A stretch of 64,000 nucleotides of DNA from Sphingopyxis chilensis (GCF_035930445.1 NZ_CP142394.1:2885501-2949500), one strand, 5' to 3'. Positions 53,757 to 62,883 are shown, numbered from the stretch's first letter. The notes: a model not told the origin generated them from the letters alone. Translations and numbers: made by a program.

Positions 53757-54793
53757 GCTTTCCGACCTCGCCCGACGCGATGACGGTGGCATGGCTCGGC
53801 GGCGTTCTCGGGCAGCCGGGCAGGCTCAAGGCCTTCTCCGCCGCAAAGGTCGGCACCGGCCAGATGTGCGACAGCTACCGCCTTGCGCTCGAATGGGAGG
53901 GTGGAGTAGCGGCGCCCGCAAGCGTCATCGCCAAATGCCCGAGCCATGACGAAGCCAGCCGCAACATCGCCAAGCTGACCGGCACCTACGTCAAGGAAGT
54001 CAGCTGGTACCGCGAACTCGCGGCGGGAAGCGGCGTGGCCGCCCCGCATTGTTACCATGCCGAAATCGCCGGCGACGAAGTCGACTTCATCCTCATCCTC
54101 GCCGATCTTTCGCCCGCGCGGCAAGGCGACCAGCTGGCGGGGCTGGGCCTTGCGGGTCTCCTTCCCTGCATCGAAGCCGCCGCCGGCTTGCATGCCTTGC
54201 TGTGGAACGATCCGCGGCTCGATACCCTGATTTGGCTGACGCGCGACAATGGCGATCTGGTTCGCGCGCTGTTTCCGCAGCTTTACACGGGGTTCCGGGA
54301 GCGATACGCGGACCGCCTCGAACCCGCGATACTCGACCTCGGCGCCCGTATCGTCGAACGGCTCGACGCCTATCTTTCCCGGCAAGTCGCGGCGCGAACG
54401 ATCGTCCACGGCGACCTCAGGATCGACAACATCCTCTTTGCGCCCGGCGGCGATCGCTGCTGGCTTGTCGACTGGCAGACGCTGGGACGCGGTAGCGGTG
54501 CGACAGATCTCGCCTATCTGGTCGGAACCAGCATCGCCGATCCGTTCGAACGCGCCGCCGCCGACCGGCCGGCTTTCGATCATTGGGTCGCCGAGCTCCG
54601 CGCCCGCAACCTCGAACCCGACGTCGCCGCGCTGTGGGACGACTATCGCGTGGGCGCGCTCAGCGGTTATTTCATGGCGGTCTTCGCTTCGATGAGCGTC
54701 GAACGCACGGTACGCGGCGACGAGATGTTTGCGTTGATGGCCGAGCGCCCCGCGCGGCAGGCGCTGGCCTTGGGAAGTCTCGACCTGCTCTGA
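53753..54793 (+). CDS. APH/ChoK-like phosphotransferase
   Basis: 346 residues starting at TTG within the DUF7064-like stop (TTGA); ATG at 53780 is the alternative. The kinase signature is intact: VGTGQMCDSYRL in the N-lobe, IVHGDLRIDNILF (Asp221, Asn226) for catalysis and LVDWQTLGRGSGATDLAYL (Asp240) for metal. Relatives phosphorylate choline, aminoglycosides, or macrolides; in alphaproteobacteria many act on unknown alcohols next to acyl-CoA or steroid genes. Together with the lipid kinase it gives the locus two alcohol kinases. Confidence 0.88.
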   Translation: MSFPTSPDAMTVAWLGGVLGQPGRLKAFSAAKVGTGQMCDSYRLALEWEGGVAAPASVIAKCPSHDEASRNIAKLTGTYVKEVSWYRELAAGSGVAAPHCYHAEIAGDEVDFILILADLSPARQGDQLAGLGLAGLLPCIEAAAGLHALLWNDPRLDTLIWLTRDNGDLVRALFPQLYTGFRERYADRLEPAILDLGARIVERLDAYLSRQVAARTIVHGDLRIDNILFAPGGDRCWLVDWQTLGRGSGATDLAYLVGTSIADPFERAAADRPAFDHWVAELRARNLEPDVAALWDDYRVGALSGYFMAVFASMSVERTVRGDEMFALMAERPARQALALGSLDLL

Positions 54794-54794
54794 C

Positions 54795-54828
54795 GAAAAA
54801 GGGCGGCCCGTTGCCGGACCGCCCTTCT
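54795..54828 (-). terminator. rho-independent terminator of rplM-rpsI
   Basis: On the minus strand AAGGGCGGTCCG pairs with CGGGCCGCCCTT (one G-T pair) around GCAA and is followed by a short T run. It lies 29 bp after the rpsI stop codon and also just after the convergent kinase gene, so it may act on both strands. Confidence 0.75.
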
Positions 54829-54856
54829 CTTCTCCACCCGTCGGTGGAAAAAGCTC

Positions 54857-55354
54857 TTAGCGCTTCGAGAACTGGAAGCTGCGGCGGGCCTTCGCCTTGC
54901 CGTACTTCTTACGCTCGACCGCGCGGCTGTCGCGGGTCAGGAAGCCGGCCGCCTTGACCGGGCTGCGCAGCGCCGGTTCGAAGCGGGTCAGTGCCTGCGC
55001 GATGCCGTGCAGCACGGCGCCGGCCTGGCCCGACAGGCCGCCGCCCTTGACGGTCGCGATCACGTCATACTGGCCGACGCGCTCGGTCAGGCCGAACGGC
55101 TGGTTGATGACGAGGCGCAGCGTCGGACGCGCAAAATAGACTTCCTGGTCGCGGCCGTTGATCGTGATCTTGCCGGTGCCGGGCTTGACCCACACGCGGG
55201 CGACGGCATCCTTGCGGCGGCCGGTCGCATAGGCGCGGCCTTGCTTGTCGACGATCTTTTCGCGGAGCGGCGCAGCCGGAGCTGCGGGAGCGACGGTGCC
55301 TTCGACGGCGCCGCCGAGATCCTTGAGATCGGTCATGGTCTGTTCGTCAGCCAT
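54857..55354 (-). CDS. rpsI: 30S ribosomal protein S9
   Basis: 165 residues. The S9 core [43 protein letters not shown] and the basic tail [15 protein letters not shown] are standard; the tail reaches the decoding centre. An N-terminal extension of about 35 residues rich in Ala and Pro precedes the core, as in other alphaproteobacteria. The start codon shares one base with the rplM stop, the usual coupling. Confidence 0.98.
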   Translation of the reverse strand: MADEQTMTDLKDLGGAVEGTVAPAAPAAPLREKIVDKQGRAYATGRRKDAVARVWVKPGTGKITINGRDQEVYFARPTLRLVINQPFGLTERVGQYDVIATVKGGGLSGQAGAVLHGIAQALTRFEPALRSPVKAAGFLTRDSRAVERKKYGKAKARRSFQFSKR

Positions 55355-55833
55355 TATGCACCCACCTTGTTCTTGCGGTTCATCGAAGCGACGTCGATCA
55401 CCTCGGGGTTCTGCCCTTCATGCGGATGTTCGGCGCCGGCGAAGATGCGCAGGTTGCGCATCTGCTGACGTCCGAGCGGACCGCGCGGGATCATGCGTTC
55501 GACAGCCTTTTCGAGCACGCGCTCGGGAAAACGGCCTTCGAGGATCTTCGCGGGGCTGGTTTCCTTGATGCCGCCGGCATAGCCGGTGTGCTTGTAGTAA
55601 CGCTTGTCCTGCAGCTTCTTGCCGGTGAACGCCACCTTCTCCGCATTGATCACGATGACATTGTCACCGCAATCGACGTGCGGGGTGAACGACGGCTTGT
55701 GCTTGCCGCGCAGGATATTGGCGATGATCGAAGCAACGCGGCCCACAACGAGACCCTCGGCGTCGATCAGCACCCATTTCTTTTCGACCGTGGCGGCGTT
55801 CGCCGAAACGGTCGTCTTGGTCAGCGCCTTCAT
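55354..55833 (-). CDS. rplM: 50S ribosomal protein L13
   Basis: 159 residues. [52 protein letters not shown] and [20 protein letters not shown] are invariant L13 blocks. The start [11 protein letters not shown], preceded by AAGGAG, is standard; longer frames upstream are not used. L13 is an early assembly protein of the large subunit. The 168 bp region upstream holds a TTGACT box at 55952-55957 (minus strand) without a good -10 box. Confidence 0.98.
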   Translation of the reverse strand: MKALTKTTVSANAATVEKKWVLIDAEGLVVGRVASIIANILRGKHKPSFTPHVDCGDNVIVINAEKVAFTGKKLQDKRYYKHTGYAGGIKETSPAKILEGRFPERVLEKAVERMIPRGPLGRQQMRNLRIFAGAEHPHEGQNPEVIDVASMNRKNKVGA

Positions 55834-56001
55834 GGCACGCTCCTTGACAGATATGGACCGGAGCATGAGCGCCCCGAAACAAACCGCGCCGCCTGTCCCA
55901 TGGGAACTTAGCGGCGCTTCGGAGCGGGCCAATGGCGCCAGACGCGCGGAAAGTCAAGTATCGCGCGGCTTTGCTGACGGGTAATATGATACCTTATTAT
56001 T

Positions 56002-56805
56002 TTATGGAGCCGGTTCGAGCGCGCGCACGCGCTCCTCGACCAGCCTGCGGTCATTGCCGTCGGCATCGACGATCCAGCTCTGGCGGCGTTCGCGCACGAC
56101 CAGGCCCGTGTCGGTGTCGACCGTCCACAGATTGTCGATTTCGAGCGGCTGGGACTTTCCTCCGACCGGAGCCGAATCCCGCTCGACCTTGGCGATCGTG
56201 CGCCGCGCGCCATCGTCGCGTACCGATATGTCGACATCGGGAGGGGCCGATGCCGCGGGAATGGCATCGTTCGCGGGCGCGATCAGCGCACGGAGGTCGG
56301 CGGTGGCCAACCGGTCACGCTCGGCGGCGGGGAGCGCGGCAATCAGTCGCGCCAGCTGCCTGGCTTCGGGCTGCCCCGCTTCGGCACCCGCCTTCTCCAC
56401 CCGCGTCGTCACCCGCGCCCACAATTGATCGGGATCGACAAGGTCGATCCGGCTGCCGTCGGACGGGACCAGATAGGAGATGTCTTCACCGACCAGCGGA
56501 TCGAGCATCATCGTCAGCATACGGGTCACGTCGGCTTGCGCGCCCGAATCGATCCGTTCCAGCACCGCGTCGAGCCGATAGCCCCGCCCGGTCCGCTGCC
56601 ATTGCAGCGCATATACGAGCGCGAAATCGATCAGCGTTCCGTCCCGGCCGACACGGCGCGTCGTCACGCGATAGCGCATCGGCACGCCAACCGGGGGCGC
56701 GAAGCGGACCTGCGCGGCCGTGGCGGCCGTGGCGTCGCTCGAAACGGTCTCCGCTTGCGGCATCGCCGTCAGCAGCAACAAGGCACCGAGAACGCCCGCG
56801 GGCAT
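56002..56805 (-). CDS. secreted protein of unknown function
   Basis: 267 residues. The N-terminus MPAGVLGALLLLTAMPQAE is a signal peptide; the mature part is soluble, with RYRVTTRRVGRDGTLIDFALVYALQWQR and an ending LWTVDTDTGLVVRERRQSWIVD. I do not recognise a catalytic motif. It starts on the last base of the ctaA stop (TGATG), so it is translated with the heme A synthase, and may be a periplasmic accessory. A lower-confidence relation to lipid-binding DUF6263-like proteins is possible. Confidence 0.7.
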   Translation of the reverse strand: MPAGVLGALLLLTAMPQAETVSSDATAATAAQVRFAPPVGVPMRYRVTTRRVGRDGTLIDFALVYALQWQRTGRGYRLDAVLERIDSGAQADVTRMLTMMLDPLVGEDISYLVPSDGSRIDLVDPDQLWARVTTRVEKAGAEAGQPEARQLARLIAALPAAERDRLATADLRALIAPANDAIPAASAPPDVDISVRDDGARRTIAKVERDSAPVGGKSQPLEIDNLWTVDTDTGLVVRERRQSWIVDADGNDRRLVEERVRALEPAP

Positions 56806-57854
56806 CACGCGCCGCCGCGGCCCAGCCGGTGGAGCGACGCTGCCGCGGCCGCGACGAGGATCGCGCCGACGATCTGGTGCAGCACGGCAACCCACATCGA
56901 AACCCCGGACACGACGGTCCAGATGCCGAGCAGCATCTGCGCCGCGACGACCGCGACGAGCAACCGGGCTTCACGCGCCGCGCCGCGCCGCGACAAGGTC
57001 CGTGCGAGGAGCAGCAACGCCAGCGCCGCGGCCCACGACCACCAGCGATGGAGGAAATGAATGAGGAAGGGATCGTTGGTCAGCGCGAGCCACGCCCCCC
57101 CGGTCCAGTCGATGCCTTCGGGCACGAAATGATCGTTCATCAGCGGCCAGGTGCTGGCGACATAGCCGGCATTGAGCCCCGCGACCCACGCGCCGAGCAG
57201 CAACTGGACCAAGAGAATTGCGATCACGGCCACCGCCGGACCGGTCAGCCGCGCCGGCCCGCCGGCGGGATCGCGTGCCAGCACGCCGAGATCGCGCGCC
57301 GTCCAGACGAGTCCGGCAAGCAGGAACAATGCCGTCAGCAAGTGCGTCGCGAGGCGGAAATGGCTGACCTCGGTGCGATATTCGAGGCCCGAGGCCACCA
57401 TCCACCATCCGATCGCGCCCTGCAGCCCGACGAGCGCCGCGAGCGCGAACAGGCGCCAGCTATAGCCCGCCGGAATGGCGCGGCGCCATGCATACCAGAT
57501 CAGCGGGACGACGAGCGCCATCCCGACGAGCCGCCCGAGAATGCGGTGCAGCCACTCCCAGAAAAAGATCGCCTTGAAACCGTCGATCGTCATGCCGAGG
57601 TTGATCGCCTGATATTCGGGAATCCGCTTGTATTTCTCGAACTCCTCGATCCACCCGGCTTCGGTCAGCGGCGGAATGACGCCTGAAACCGGCCGCCATT
57701 CGGTGATCGACAGGCCGGATTCGGTCAGGCGGGTGATGCCGCCGACCCCAACCACGATGATCACGAGCAGGGCCACCGCCCAAAGCCAGCGCGCGAGGGC
57801 GGCGGGGCGGGATGCGCGCACATTCGGCGCGGGCAAGGTCGAAACGTGGGTCAT
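56805..57854 (-). CDS. ctaA: heme A synthase (CtaA/COX15)
   Basis: 349 residues with eight predicted membrane helices. GGITRLTESGLSITEWRPVSG, FKAIFFWEWLHRILGR and FLIHFLHRWWSW carry the conserved heme-binding histidines, and ATHLLTALFLL a further one. The enzyme oxidises heme O to heme A for cytochrome aa3-type oxidase. MTHVSTLPAPN is used as start because the 12 upstream residues lack support. ctaB and cytochrome oxidase genes are not in the window. Confidence 0.95.
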   Translation of the reverse strand: MTHVSTLPAPNVRASRPAALARWLWAVALLVIIVVGVGGITRLTESGLSITEWRPVSGVIPPLTEAGWIEEFEKYKRIPEYQAINLGMTIDGFKAIFFWEWLHRILGRLVGMALVVPLIWYAWRRAIPAGYSWRLFALAALVGLQGAIGWWMVASGLEYRTEVSHFRLATHLLTALFLLAGLVWTARDLGVLARDPAGGPARLTGPAVAVIAILLVQLLLGAWVAGLNAGYVASTWPLMNDHFVPEGIDWTGGAWLALTNDPFLIHFLHRWWSWAAALALLLLARTLSRRGAAREARLLVAVVAAQMLLGIWTVVSGVSMWVAVLHQIVGAILVAAAAASLHRLGRGGA

Positions 57855-57952
57855 CGCCCGCCCTATCGGCGCTTGCAGGACGATAGGCAAGAGGGCGGGA
57901 ACCCGGCCCTTCGGGGAAATTCATGGTCGCGACAGGCATGGCTTGATAGGGG

Positions 57953-58948
57953 ATGCCGATGCCGCGTCATGCCCCGCCAATCCTTGCCGTCCTGATGCTG
58001 TCGACAGCCGCGCCATCGACGGCGGCGTCGGCCGAACCCTCGCCCTATTCCGCCCTGGCGGCGGCGGAGACGCGCGTGGCGGCGATCGGATTTCGCCTGA
58101 CGACCGAAAACGCCGCTTGGTGCCCGGTACGCCAGCCGCAGTTCGGCTGGATCTGGGGCGACCCGCGCCTTTACAACGCGGACCGGCGCACCGAGGCACT
58201 GGACGCCTATGGCGCCGACGACCAAACCCATGCCTTCATCGCCGCGGTGACGCCCGCCTCGCCGGCCGCATCGGCGGGGGTCGCGGTCGGCACGTCGGTC
58301 ACCGGGATCGGCGAAGCGCCCGTCCCCGATGGCGAGAGCGATCATCCCTTCGCGCGGATCACCGCGATCGAAACCACTCTCGCGGCGCTGCCCACTGACG
58401 CTGCGCTTGCGCTCCATATCGGCGCTGGACGCACTATGGACGTCATGCCCAAGCCCGGTTGCGTGAGCGACTTTCGTGTCGAGGCGAACGAGAAGCCGGG
58501 GGCTGTCGCCGACGGACGCATGGTGCTCGTCAATCAGGGCCTTGTCGACTTTTCGCCCGACGATGAGGAACTCGCGGCGGCTATCGCGCACGAGCTGGCC
58601 CACAATATCCTGCGCCACCGCGCGCGGCTCGACGCGGCAGGTGTCAACCGTGGGCTTGCGAAGCAATTCGGCCGTAACGCGCGCATGTTCAAGCAGACCG
58701 AGATCGAGGCCGACCGGTTGTCGGTCTGGCTGCTCGCCGGGGCCGGCTATGATCCCGCGGCGGCGGCGCGCTTCTGGTCGCGGTTCGGCCAGCGCAAAGG
58801 GCGGCCCATGTTCCAGGCGAGCACCCACCCCTCCTGGCGCGACCGCGTCGCCGCGCTCGAAGCCGAAGCCGCCACCATCGCCGCGACGAGAATGCTCGGC
58901 CGGCCGCTGCACCCGCCGTTGGTCGACGCACCGCCGCCCTTGGAATAA
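57953..58948 (+). CDS. secreted M48-type metallopeptidase with PDZ-like segment
   Basis: 331 residues. A signal peptide (about 1-26, MPMPRHAPPILAVLML then TAASA) precedes the mature part. HELAH at 213-217 with Glu252 in TEIEADRLSVWLL forms the zinc site. Between them and the signal lies a region with VTPASPAASAGVAVGTSVTGI resembling a PDZ domain. The overall pattern is that of small Oma1/YcaL-like periplasmic proteases. It lies 98 bp from the divergent ctaA gene. The ATG at 57959 is an alternative start. Confidence 0.85.
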   Translation: MPMPRHAPPILAVLMLSTAAPSTAASAEPSPYSALAAAETRVAAIGFRLTTENAAWCPVRQPQFGWIWGDPRLYNADRRTEALDAYGADDQTHAFIAAVTPASPAASAGVAVGTSVTGIGEAPVPDGESDHPFARITAIETTLAALPTDAALALHIGAGRTMDVMPKPGCVSDFRVEANEKPGAVADGRMVLVNQGLVDFSPDDEELAAAIAHELAHNILRHRARLDAAGVNRGLAKQFGRNARMFKQTEIEADRLSVWLLAGAGYDPAAAARFWSRFGQRKGRPMFQASTHPSWRDRVAALEAEAATIAATRMLGRPLHPPLVDAPPPLE

Positions 58949-59003
58949 GATGCGGCGCATCCTATTTGGGGGCATTCCCTTCTCCCCGACAAGGATCGAT
59001 GCC

Positions 59004-59540
59004 ATGACCCGTGAAACCGCCATTTTCGCCGGAGGCTGCTTCTGGTGCACCGAAGCGGTGTTCCAGTCGCTCGAAGGCGTCGAAGGGGTCGAGAGCGGCT
59101 ATATCGGAGGCCATGTCGCGAGCCCCACCTACAAGCAGGTGTGCGGCGGCGACACCGGCCATGCCGAGGCGATCCGCATTACCTTCGACCCGTCGGTCAT
59201 TTCCTATGACGATCTGCTCGACGTTCATTTCGCAACGCACGATCCGACGACACTCAATCGCCAGGGCAACGACATCGGCACCCAGTATCGCAGCGCGATC
59301 TTTCCGCTCAATGCCGCGCAGGCCGACGCGGCGCGCGACGGGATCGCGCGCGCCGGCGCCGACTGGCCCGCGCCGATCGTCACGACGGTCGAAAGCGCGT
59401 CCGAATGGTATCCGGCGGAGGATTATCATCAGGCCTATTGGGAAGGCGAAGGCCAGCGCAATCCCTATTGCATGGCGGTCATCCCGCCGAAACTGGCCAA
59501 GTTGCGCAAGGGATTCAGTGACCGTTTGCGTAGCGCATAG
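59004..59540 (+). CDS. msrA: peptide-methionine (S)-S-oxide reductase
   Basis: 178 residues. The catalytic GCFWC (Cys12, Cys15) reduces methionine S-sulfoxide in proteins using thioredoxin. Other conserved blocks are YIGGHVASPTYKQVCGGDTGHAEA, DPTTLNRQGNDIGTQYRSAIF and EDYHQAYWEG. The start follows AAGGAT by nine bases. The upstream gene ends 55 bp before, so it may share its promoter with the M48 gene, and both respond to envelope or oxidative damage. Confidence 0.96.
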   Translation: MTRETAIFAGGCFWCTEAVFQSLEGVEGVESGYIGGHVASPTYKQVCGGDTGHAEAIRITFDPSVISYDDLLDVHFATHDPTTLNRQGNDIGTQYRSAIFPLNAAQADAARDGIARAGADWPAPIVTTVESASEWYPAEDYHQAYWEGEGQRNPYCMAVIPPKLAKLRKGFSDRLRSA

Positions 59541-59680
59541 AAGAGCGGCGAGGTCTGCGGCCGCTGTTGCAATATGGCCGCATGACGTCACTTTTCGTTG
59601 ACTTTCCAATTGTTTTGACTAGCGGACGCCCCTTCGCTGGGGCAGGGTGGCCCTGAAACACAGTTGGGGGGCACGGCCAG

Positions 59681-60217
59681 GTGCTGGCATCACTGTTTCT
59701 GATCGGCGCGTTTGTAACGACACCACAGATGTCGGTGCAGGCGGCAAGCCAGTCGATTGTCGAGGAAAGCGCCGGCGGAATGACGCAGGCGGTCAACCGG
59801 ATGATCGGCGGCATCGCGAGCTATGCTCGCTGGCCCGACGGATCGCCTGCCGCCAATCGCCTGATGTGCGTCGTCGGCACTCCGCGCCTCGCGCCCCGTA
59901 TGGCGCCGGAGACGCCGGGCCAGGGTTCGATATCGGTTCGCCTGACGTCCGCCGCCCGCGTCACTGCCGATTGCGACATATTGTTCCTCGGCCGAATGCC
60001 GGTCGCCGACCGGCGGCAATTGATCGCATGGGTGCGCGGCCGTCCGGTCCTGACGATCACCGACGATGACGCGGCGTGTATTTATGGCGCGATGTTCTGC
60101 CTCAACAGCCACGCCACGAGCCTCAGCTTCTCCGTCAATCTCGACGCGATCGGCCGCGGCCCGCTACGCGTCGATCCGCGGGTGCTGCGCATCGGCTCCG
60201 GCCAGGGAGGCGCGTGA
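59681..60217 (+). CDS. yfiR: YfiR-like periplasmic repressor (DUF4154)
   Basis: 178 residues starting at GTG after a GGGGGG stretch. A signal peptide (about 1-22, MLASLFLIGAFV then VQA) leads into a DUF4154 domain. Four cysteines lie at 63, 98, 133 and 140; the last pair, seven residues apart, matches the Cys145-Cys152 disulfide of Pseudomonas YfiR. YfiR binds YfiN in the periplasm and keeps its cyclase off. It is the first gene of a coupled set with the GGDEF and OmpA-like genes, in the order seen in Pseudomonas and E. coli. Confidence 0.82.
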   Translation: MLASLFLIGAFVTTPQMSVQAASQSIVEESAGGMTQAVNRMIGGIASYARWPDGSPAANRLMCVVGTPRLAPRMAPETPGQGSISVRLTSAARVTADCDILFLGRMPVADRRQLIAWVRGRPVLTITDDDAACIYGAMFCLNSHATSLSFSVNLDAIGRGPLRVDPRVLRIGSGQGGA

Positions 60218-61440
60218 TGGGGGGATCGCCGCCTCGCCCCGTCGAACGGATCGGTGCGCGCACGACGCTGCAAAAGCTGCTGTCGCGTTTTCATTTCGGC
60301 ATCACTTTGTTCGCCGTCGCGCTGTCTGGGCTGACGATCCTGCTCGCGGGCGTGACGGCGCTGCGCGGCTATGCCGACCGCAACATGGAGCTGGCCGCGC
60401 AGCTTGGCGCCTATGGCGTCGAACCGGCGCTGGTATTCAACGATCCGGTCGCCGCGCGCGAAGGCCTCGAACCGCTCACACGCATTCCCGGCATCGCGCG
60501 GCTGCGGGTGCTCAACGATGTCGGCCGGCCGGTGACCGAATGGACATCGCCCACCGCCGACCCGGCACCGACGCTTACCCGCATATTTTTCCCCCGTCCC
60601 TTCGCGGTGACGGTCGAGCGCAACGGATCGGCGATCGGGACGATCGAGGTATGGGGCGACAGTTCGACGCTGATCGACTATGTCCGGCTTGGCCTGCTCG
60701 CCGGGCTGACCTGCCTGCTCATCACCGCTTTCGGCACGATATTCCTGGCGCGGCGGTTCGAATATGAGCTCGTCAAGCCGCTCAATGAAATCGCGACCGT
60801 CGCGCACGACGTGCGGCTGCACCGCCGCTTCGACAAGCGCGTCCAGCCGCTCGGCATCGCCGAACTCGACCGGCTGGGCGGCGACATCAACGCGCTGCTC
60901 GACGAATTGCAGGGCTGGCAAGGCCATATGGAAAGCGAACGCGCGATGCTCGCCCACCGGGCGTCGCACGACCCGCTGACCGCAATGCCCAACCGCGCCG
61001 CCTTCGACGAACAGCTCGCGCAGCGCATCGAGGCCGCGACGGCGCGCGGCAGCCGCTTTGCGCTGCTGTTCATCGACGCCGACAATTTCAAGGCGGCCAA
61101 TGACAATTTCGGCCATGCTGCGGGAGACGCCGTGCTCGTCGCGCTCTCGGCCTGTATCAAGGAAACGCTGCGCAAGGACGATTTCGCCGCCCGCATCGGC
61201 GGGGACGAATTCGTCGTCATCATCGATCCCTTCGACGCAGACACGGTCGCTGGCGAGCTCGCCAACCGGGTCCGGGCCTGTGTATCCCAACCGATCGCGT
61301 TGCCCGACGGACAAACCTATCGGGCATCGGTCAGTGTCGGCGTCGCGGTTTTCCCTGACAGCGGCAGCAACGCGACGGCGTTGCTCACCGCCGCCGACGC
61401 CGCCATGTATGCTGACAAATTGGCCAACCGTTCACGATGA
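60217..61440 (+). CDS. yfiN: YfiN-like membrane diguanylate cyclase (HAMP-GGDEF)
   Basis: 407 residues. TM helices at about 27-49 and 157-179 flank a periplasmic sensory domain (about 50-155); a HAMP linker (about 180-235) joins the GGDEF domain (about 250-405). The active site GGDEF is at 328-332, with Asp287 in FIDADNFK and an inhibitory RxxD site at Arg319-Asp322. It makes c-di-GMP from GTP and should be inhibited by its own product. The start shares one base with the yfiR stop. Release from YfiR would raise c-di-GMP and favour biofilm. Confidence 0.9.
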   Translation: MGGSPPRPVERIGARTTLQKLLSRFHFGITLFAVALSGLTILLAGVTALRGYADRNMELAAQLGAYGVEPALVFNDPVAAREGLEPLTRIPGIARLRVLNDVGRPVTEWTSPTADPAPTLTRIFFPRPFAVTVERNGSAIGTIEVWGDSSTLIDYVRLGLLAGLTCLLITAFGTIFLARRFEYELVKPLNEIATVAHDVRLHRRFDKRVQPLGIAELDRLGGDINALLDELQGWQGHMESERAMLAHRASHDPLTAMPNRAAFDEQLAQRIEAATARGSRFALLFIDADNFKAANDNFGHAAGDAVLVALSACIKETLRKDDFAARIGGDEFVVIIDPFDADTVAGELANRVRACVSQPIALPDGQTYRASVSVGVAVFPDSGSNATALLTAADAAMYADKLANRSR

Positions 61441-61456
61441 CCAACGGAGAGACGCC

Positions 61457-61957
61457 GTGACTCACGCCTTCCCCCACAAAATCCGCCTCTTCGCGATCGC
61501 CGTTCTGGCGGCGTTGCTCGCGGCATGCCAGAGCGCACCCTCGCCGAGCGACTTCAGCGCGGCGCAGATCGCGACGCTCCAGTCGGAGGGATTCGTCGAC
61601 ACCGGCCTCGGCTGGCAACTGAGCATGCCAGAAAGGCTCCTTTTCCCGTCGAACGAGAGCAGCGTGCCGGCCGACCAGCAAACGCGGATCGCCGATATCG
61701 CGGCCAAGCTCGTCTCGGTCGGGATAACGACCGCGCGGGTCGAAGGCCACACCGATTCAACCGGAACCTCGGCTTATAATCTCTGGCTGTCGCAGGCGCG
61801 CGCAGAGGCGGTCGCGACGCCGATGCAGGCGGGCGGAATGCGGCTTACCGCCGATCAGGTCGTCGGTCGCGGCGAAACCCTGCCCCTGTCGAGCAACGCG
61901 ACGCCCGAAGGACGGCAGGACAACCGGCGCGTCGTCGTGATCGTTACGCCGCAATAA
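61457..61957 (+). CDS. yfiB: YfiB-like OmpA-family lipoprotein
   Basis: 166 residues starting at GTG, with GGAGAG five to six bases before it. The lipobox LAAC ends at Cys24. A short linker and an OmpA-like peptidoglycan-binding domain follow, with VEGHTDSTGTSAYNLWLSQARAEAV and NRRVVVIV. In Pseudomonas, YfiB sequesters YfiR at the outer membrane or peptidoglycan to relieve inhibition of YfiN. It lies 16 bp behind the cyclase gene, which completes the R-N-B module. Confidence 0.85.
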   Translation: MTHAFPHKIRLFAIAVLAALLAACQSAPSPSDFSAAQIATLQSEGFVDTGLGWQLSMPERLLFPSNESSVPADQQTRIADIAAKLVSVGITTARVEGHTDSTGTSAYNLWLSQARAEAVATPMQAGGMRLTADQVVGRGETLPLSSNATPEGRQDNRRVVVIVTPQ

Positions 61958-62019
61958 AGCGGCACGCACGCCTTCACCCGCCCTTTTCTTGACCGGCGTT
62001 CGCCGCTACGCCTTCCTTC

Positions 62020-62883
62020 ATGAAACCGATCCGCAAAGCCGTCTTTCCCGTCGCCGGCCTCGGCACGCGCTTCCTGCCCGCGACCAAGGCGATCCCGAAG
62101 GAGATGCTGCCCGTCGTCGATCGGCCGCTGATCCAATATGCGGTCGACGAGGCGCGCGAGGCGGGGATCGAGCAGATGATCTTCGTCACCGGCCGCGGCA
62201 AGAGCGCGATCGAGGATCATTTCGACGTCGCCTTCGAACTGGAAAAGACGATGTCGGAGCGTGGCAAGGATTTGTCGGTGCTCGAACCGACACGCCTCGG
62301 CCCCGGCGCCTGCGCCTACGTCCGGCAGCAGGAACCGTTGGGTTTGGGCCACGCCATATGGTGCGCGCGCGACATCGTCGGCGACGAGCCTTTCGCGATC
62401 TTCCTGCCCGACGAATTCATGCACGGGTCGCCCGGCTGCATGAAGCAGATGGTCGATGCCTATGCCCGCGTCGGCGGCAACATGATCTCCGTGCTCGAAG
62501 TGCCGCGCGAACAGGTATCGTCCTATGGCGTGATCGCGCCCGGCGCGCGCGACGGGGCGCTGACCGAGGTGACCGGCCTCGTCGAAAAACCTGCGGTCGA
62601 CGCGGCACCGTCGAACCTGATCATTTCGGGCCGCTACATCCTGCAACCCGAGGTGATGCGCGTGCTCGAACGCCAGGAAAAGGGCGCGGGGGGCGAAATC
62701 CAGCTTACCGACGCGATGGCGACGATGATCGGCAGCCAGCCCTTTCACGCCGTCACCTTCGACGGCGCGCGCTACGACTGCGGATCGAAGGCCGGCTATA
62801 TCCAGGCGAATCTCGCGGTTGCCCTCGGGCGTGCCGATCTGGCGGACGAGGTCCGCGCCTTTGCTATCGACCTGCTGAAATAA
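62020..62883 (+). CDS. galU: UTP-glucose-1-phosphate uridylyltransferase
   Basis: 287 residues. The nucleotide loop is GLGTRFLPATKAIPKEM (13-29), with VDRPLIQYAVDEAREAGI and NGDD-type LPDEFMHG later; EVTGLVEKP and GRYILQPEV are GalU signatures. It makes UDP-glucose for surface polysaccharides and glycolipids. It lies 62 bp after the yfiB gene on the same strand, and converges with aqpZ. Proximity to the c-di-GMP module may reflect a common role in polysaccharide output. Confidence 0.96.
   Translation: MKPIRKAVFPVAGLGTRFLPATKAIPKEMLPVVDRPLIQYAVDEAREAGIEQMIFVTGRGKSAIEDHFDVAFELEKTMSERGKDLSVLEPTRLGPGACAYVRQQEPLGLGHAIWCARDIVGDEPFAIFLPDEFMHGSPGCMKQMVDAYARVGGNMISVLEVPREQVSSYGVIAPGARDGALTEVTGLVEKPAVDAAPSNLIISGRYILQPEVMRVLERQEKGAGGEIQLTDAMATMIGSQPFHAVTFDGARYDCGSKAGYIQANLAVALGRADLADEVRAFAIDLLK

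Noticed and set aside
51492..53792. Long minus-strand open frame over the phosphoesterase and DUF7064-like genes
   Set aside because: No motif, unnatural composition, and antisense to coupled genes with clear catalytic motifs.
55929..55957. TTGACT upstream of rplM as a full promoter
   Set aside because: No acceptable -10 box at 16-18 bp; left as a remark only.
59598..59620. Two TTGACT motifs upstream of yfiR
   Set aside because: Neither has a good -10 box at the right spacing, so I do not call a promoter.
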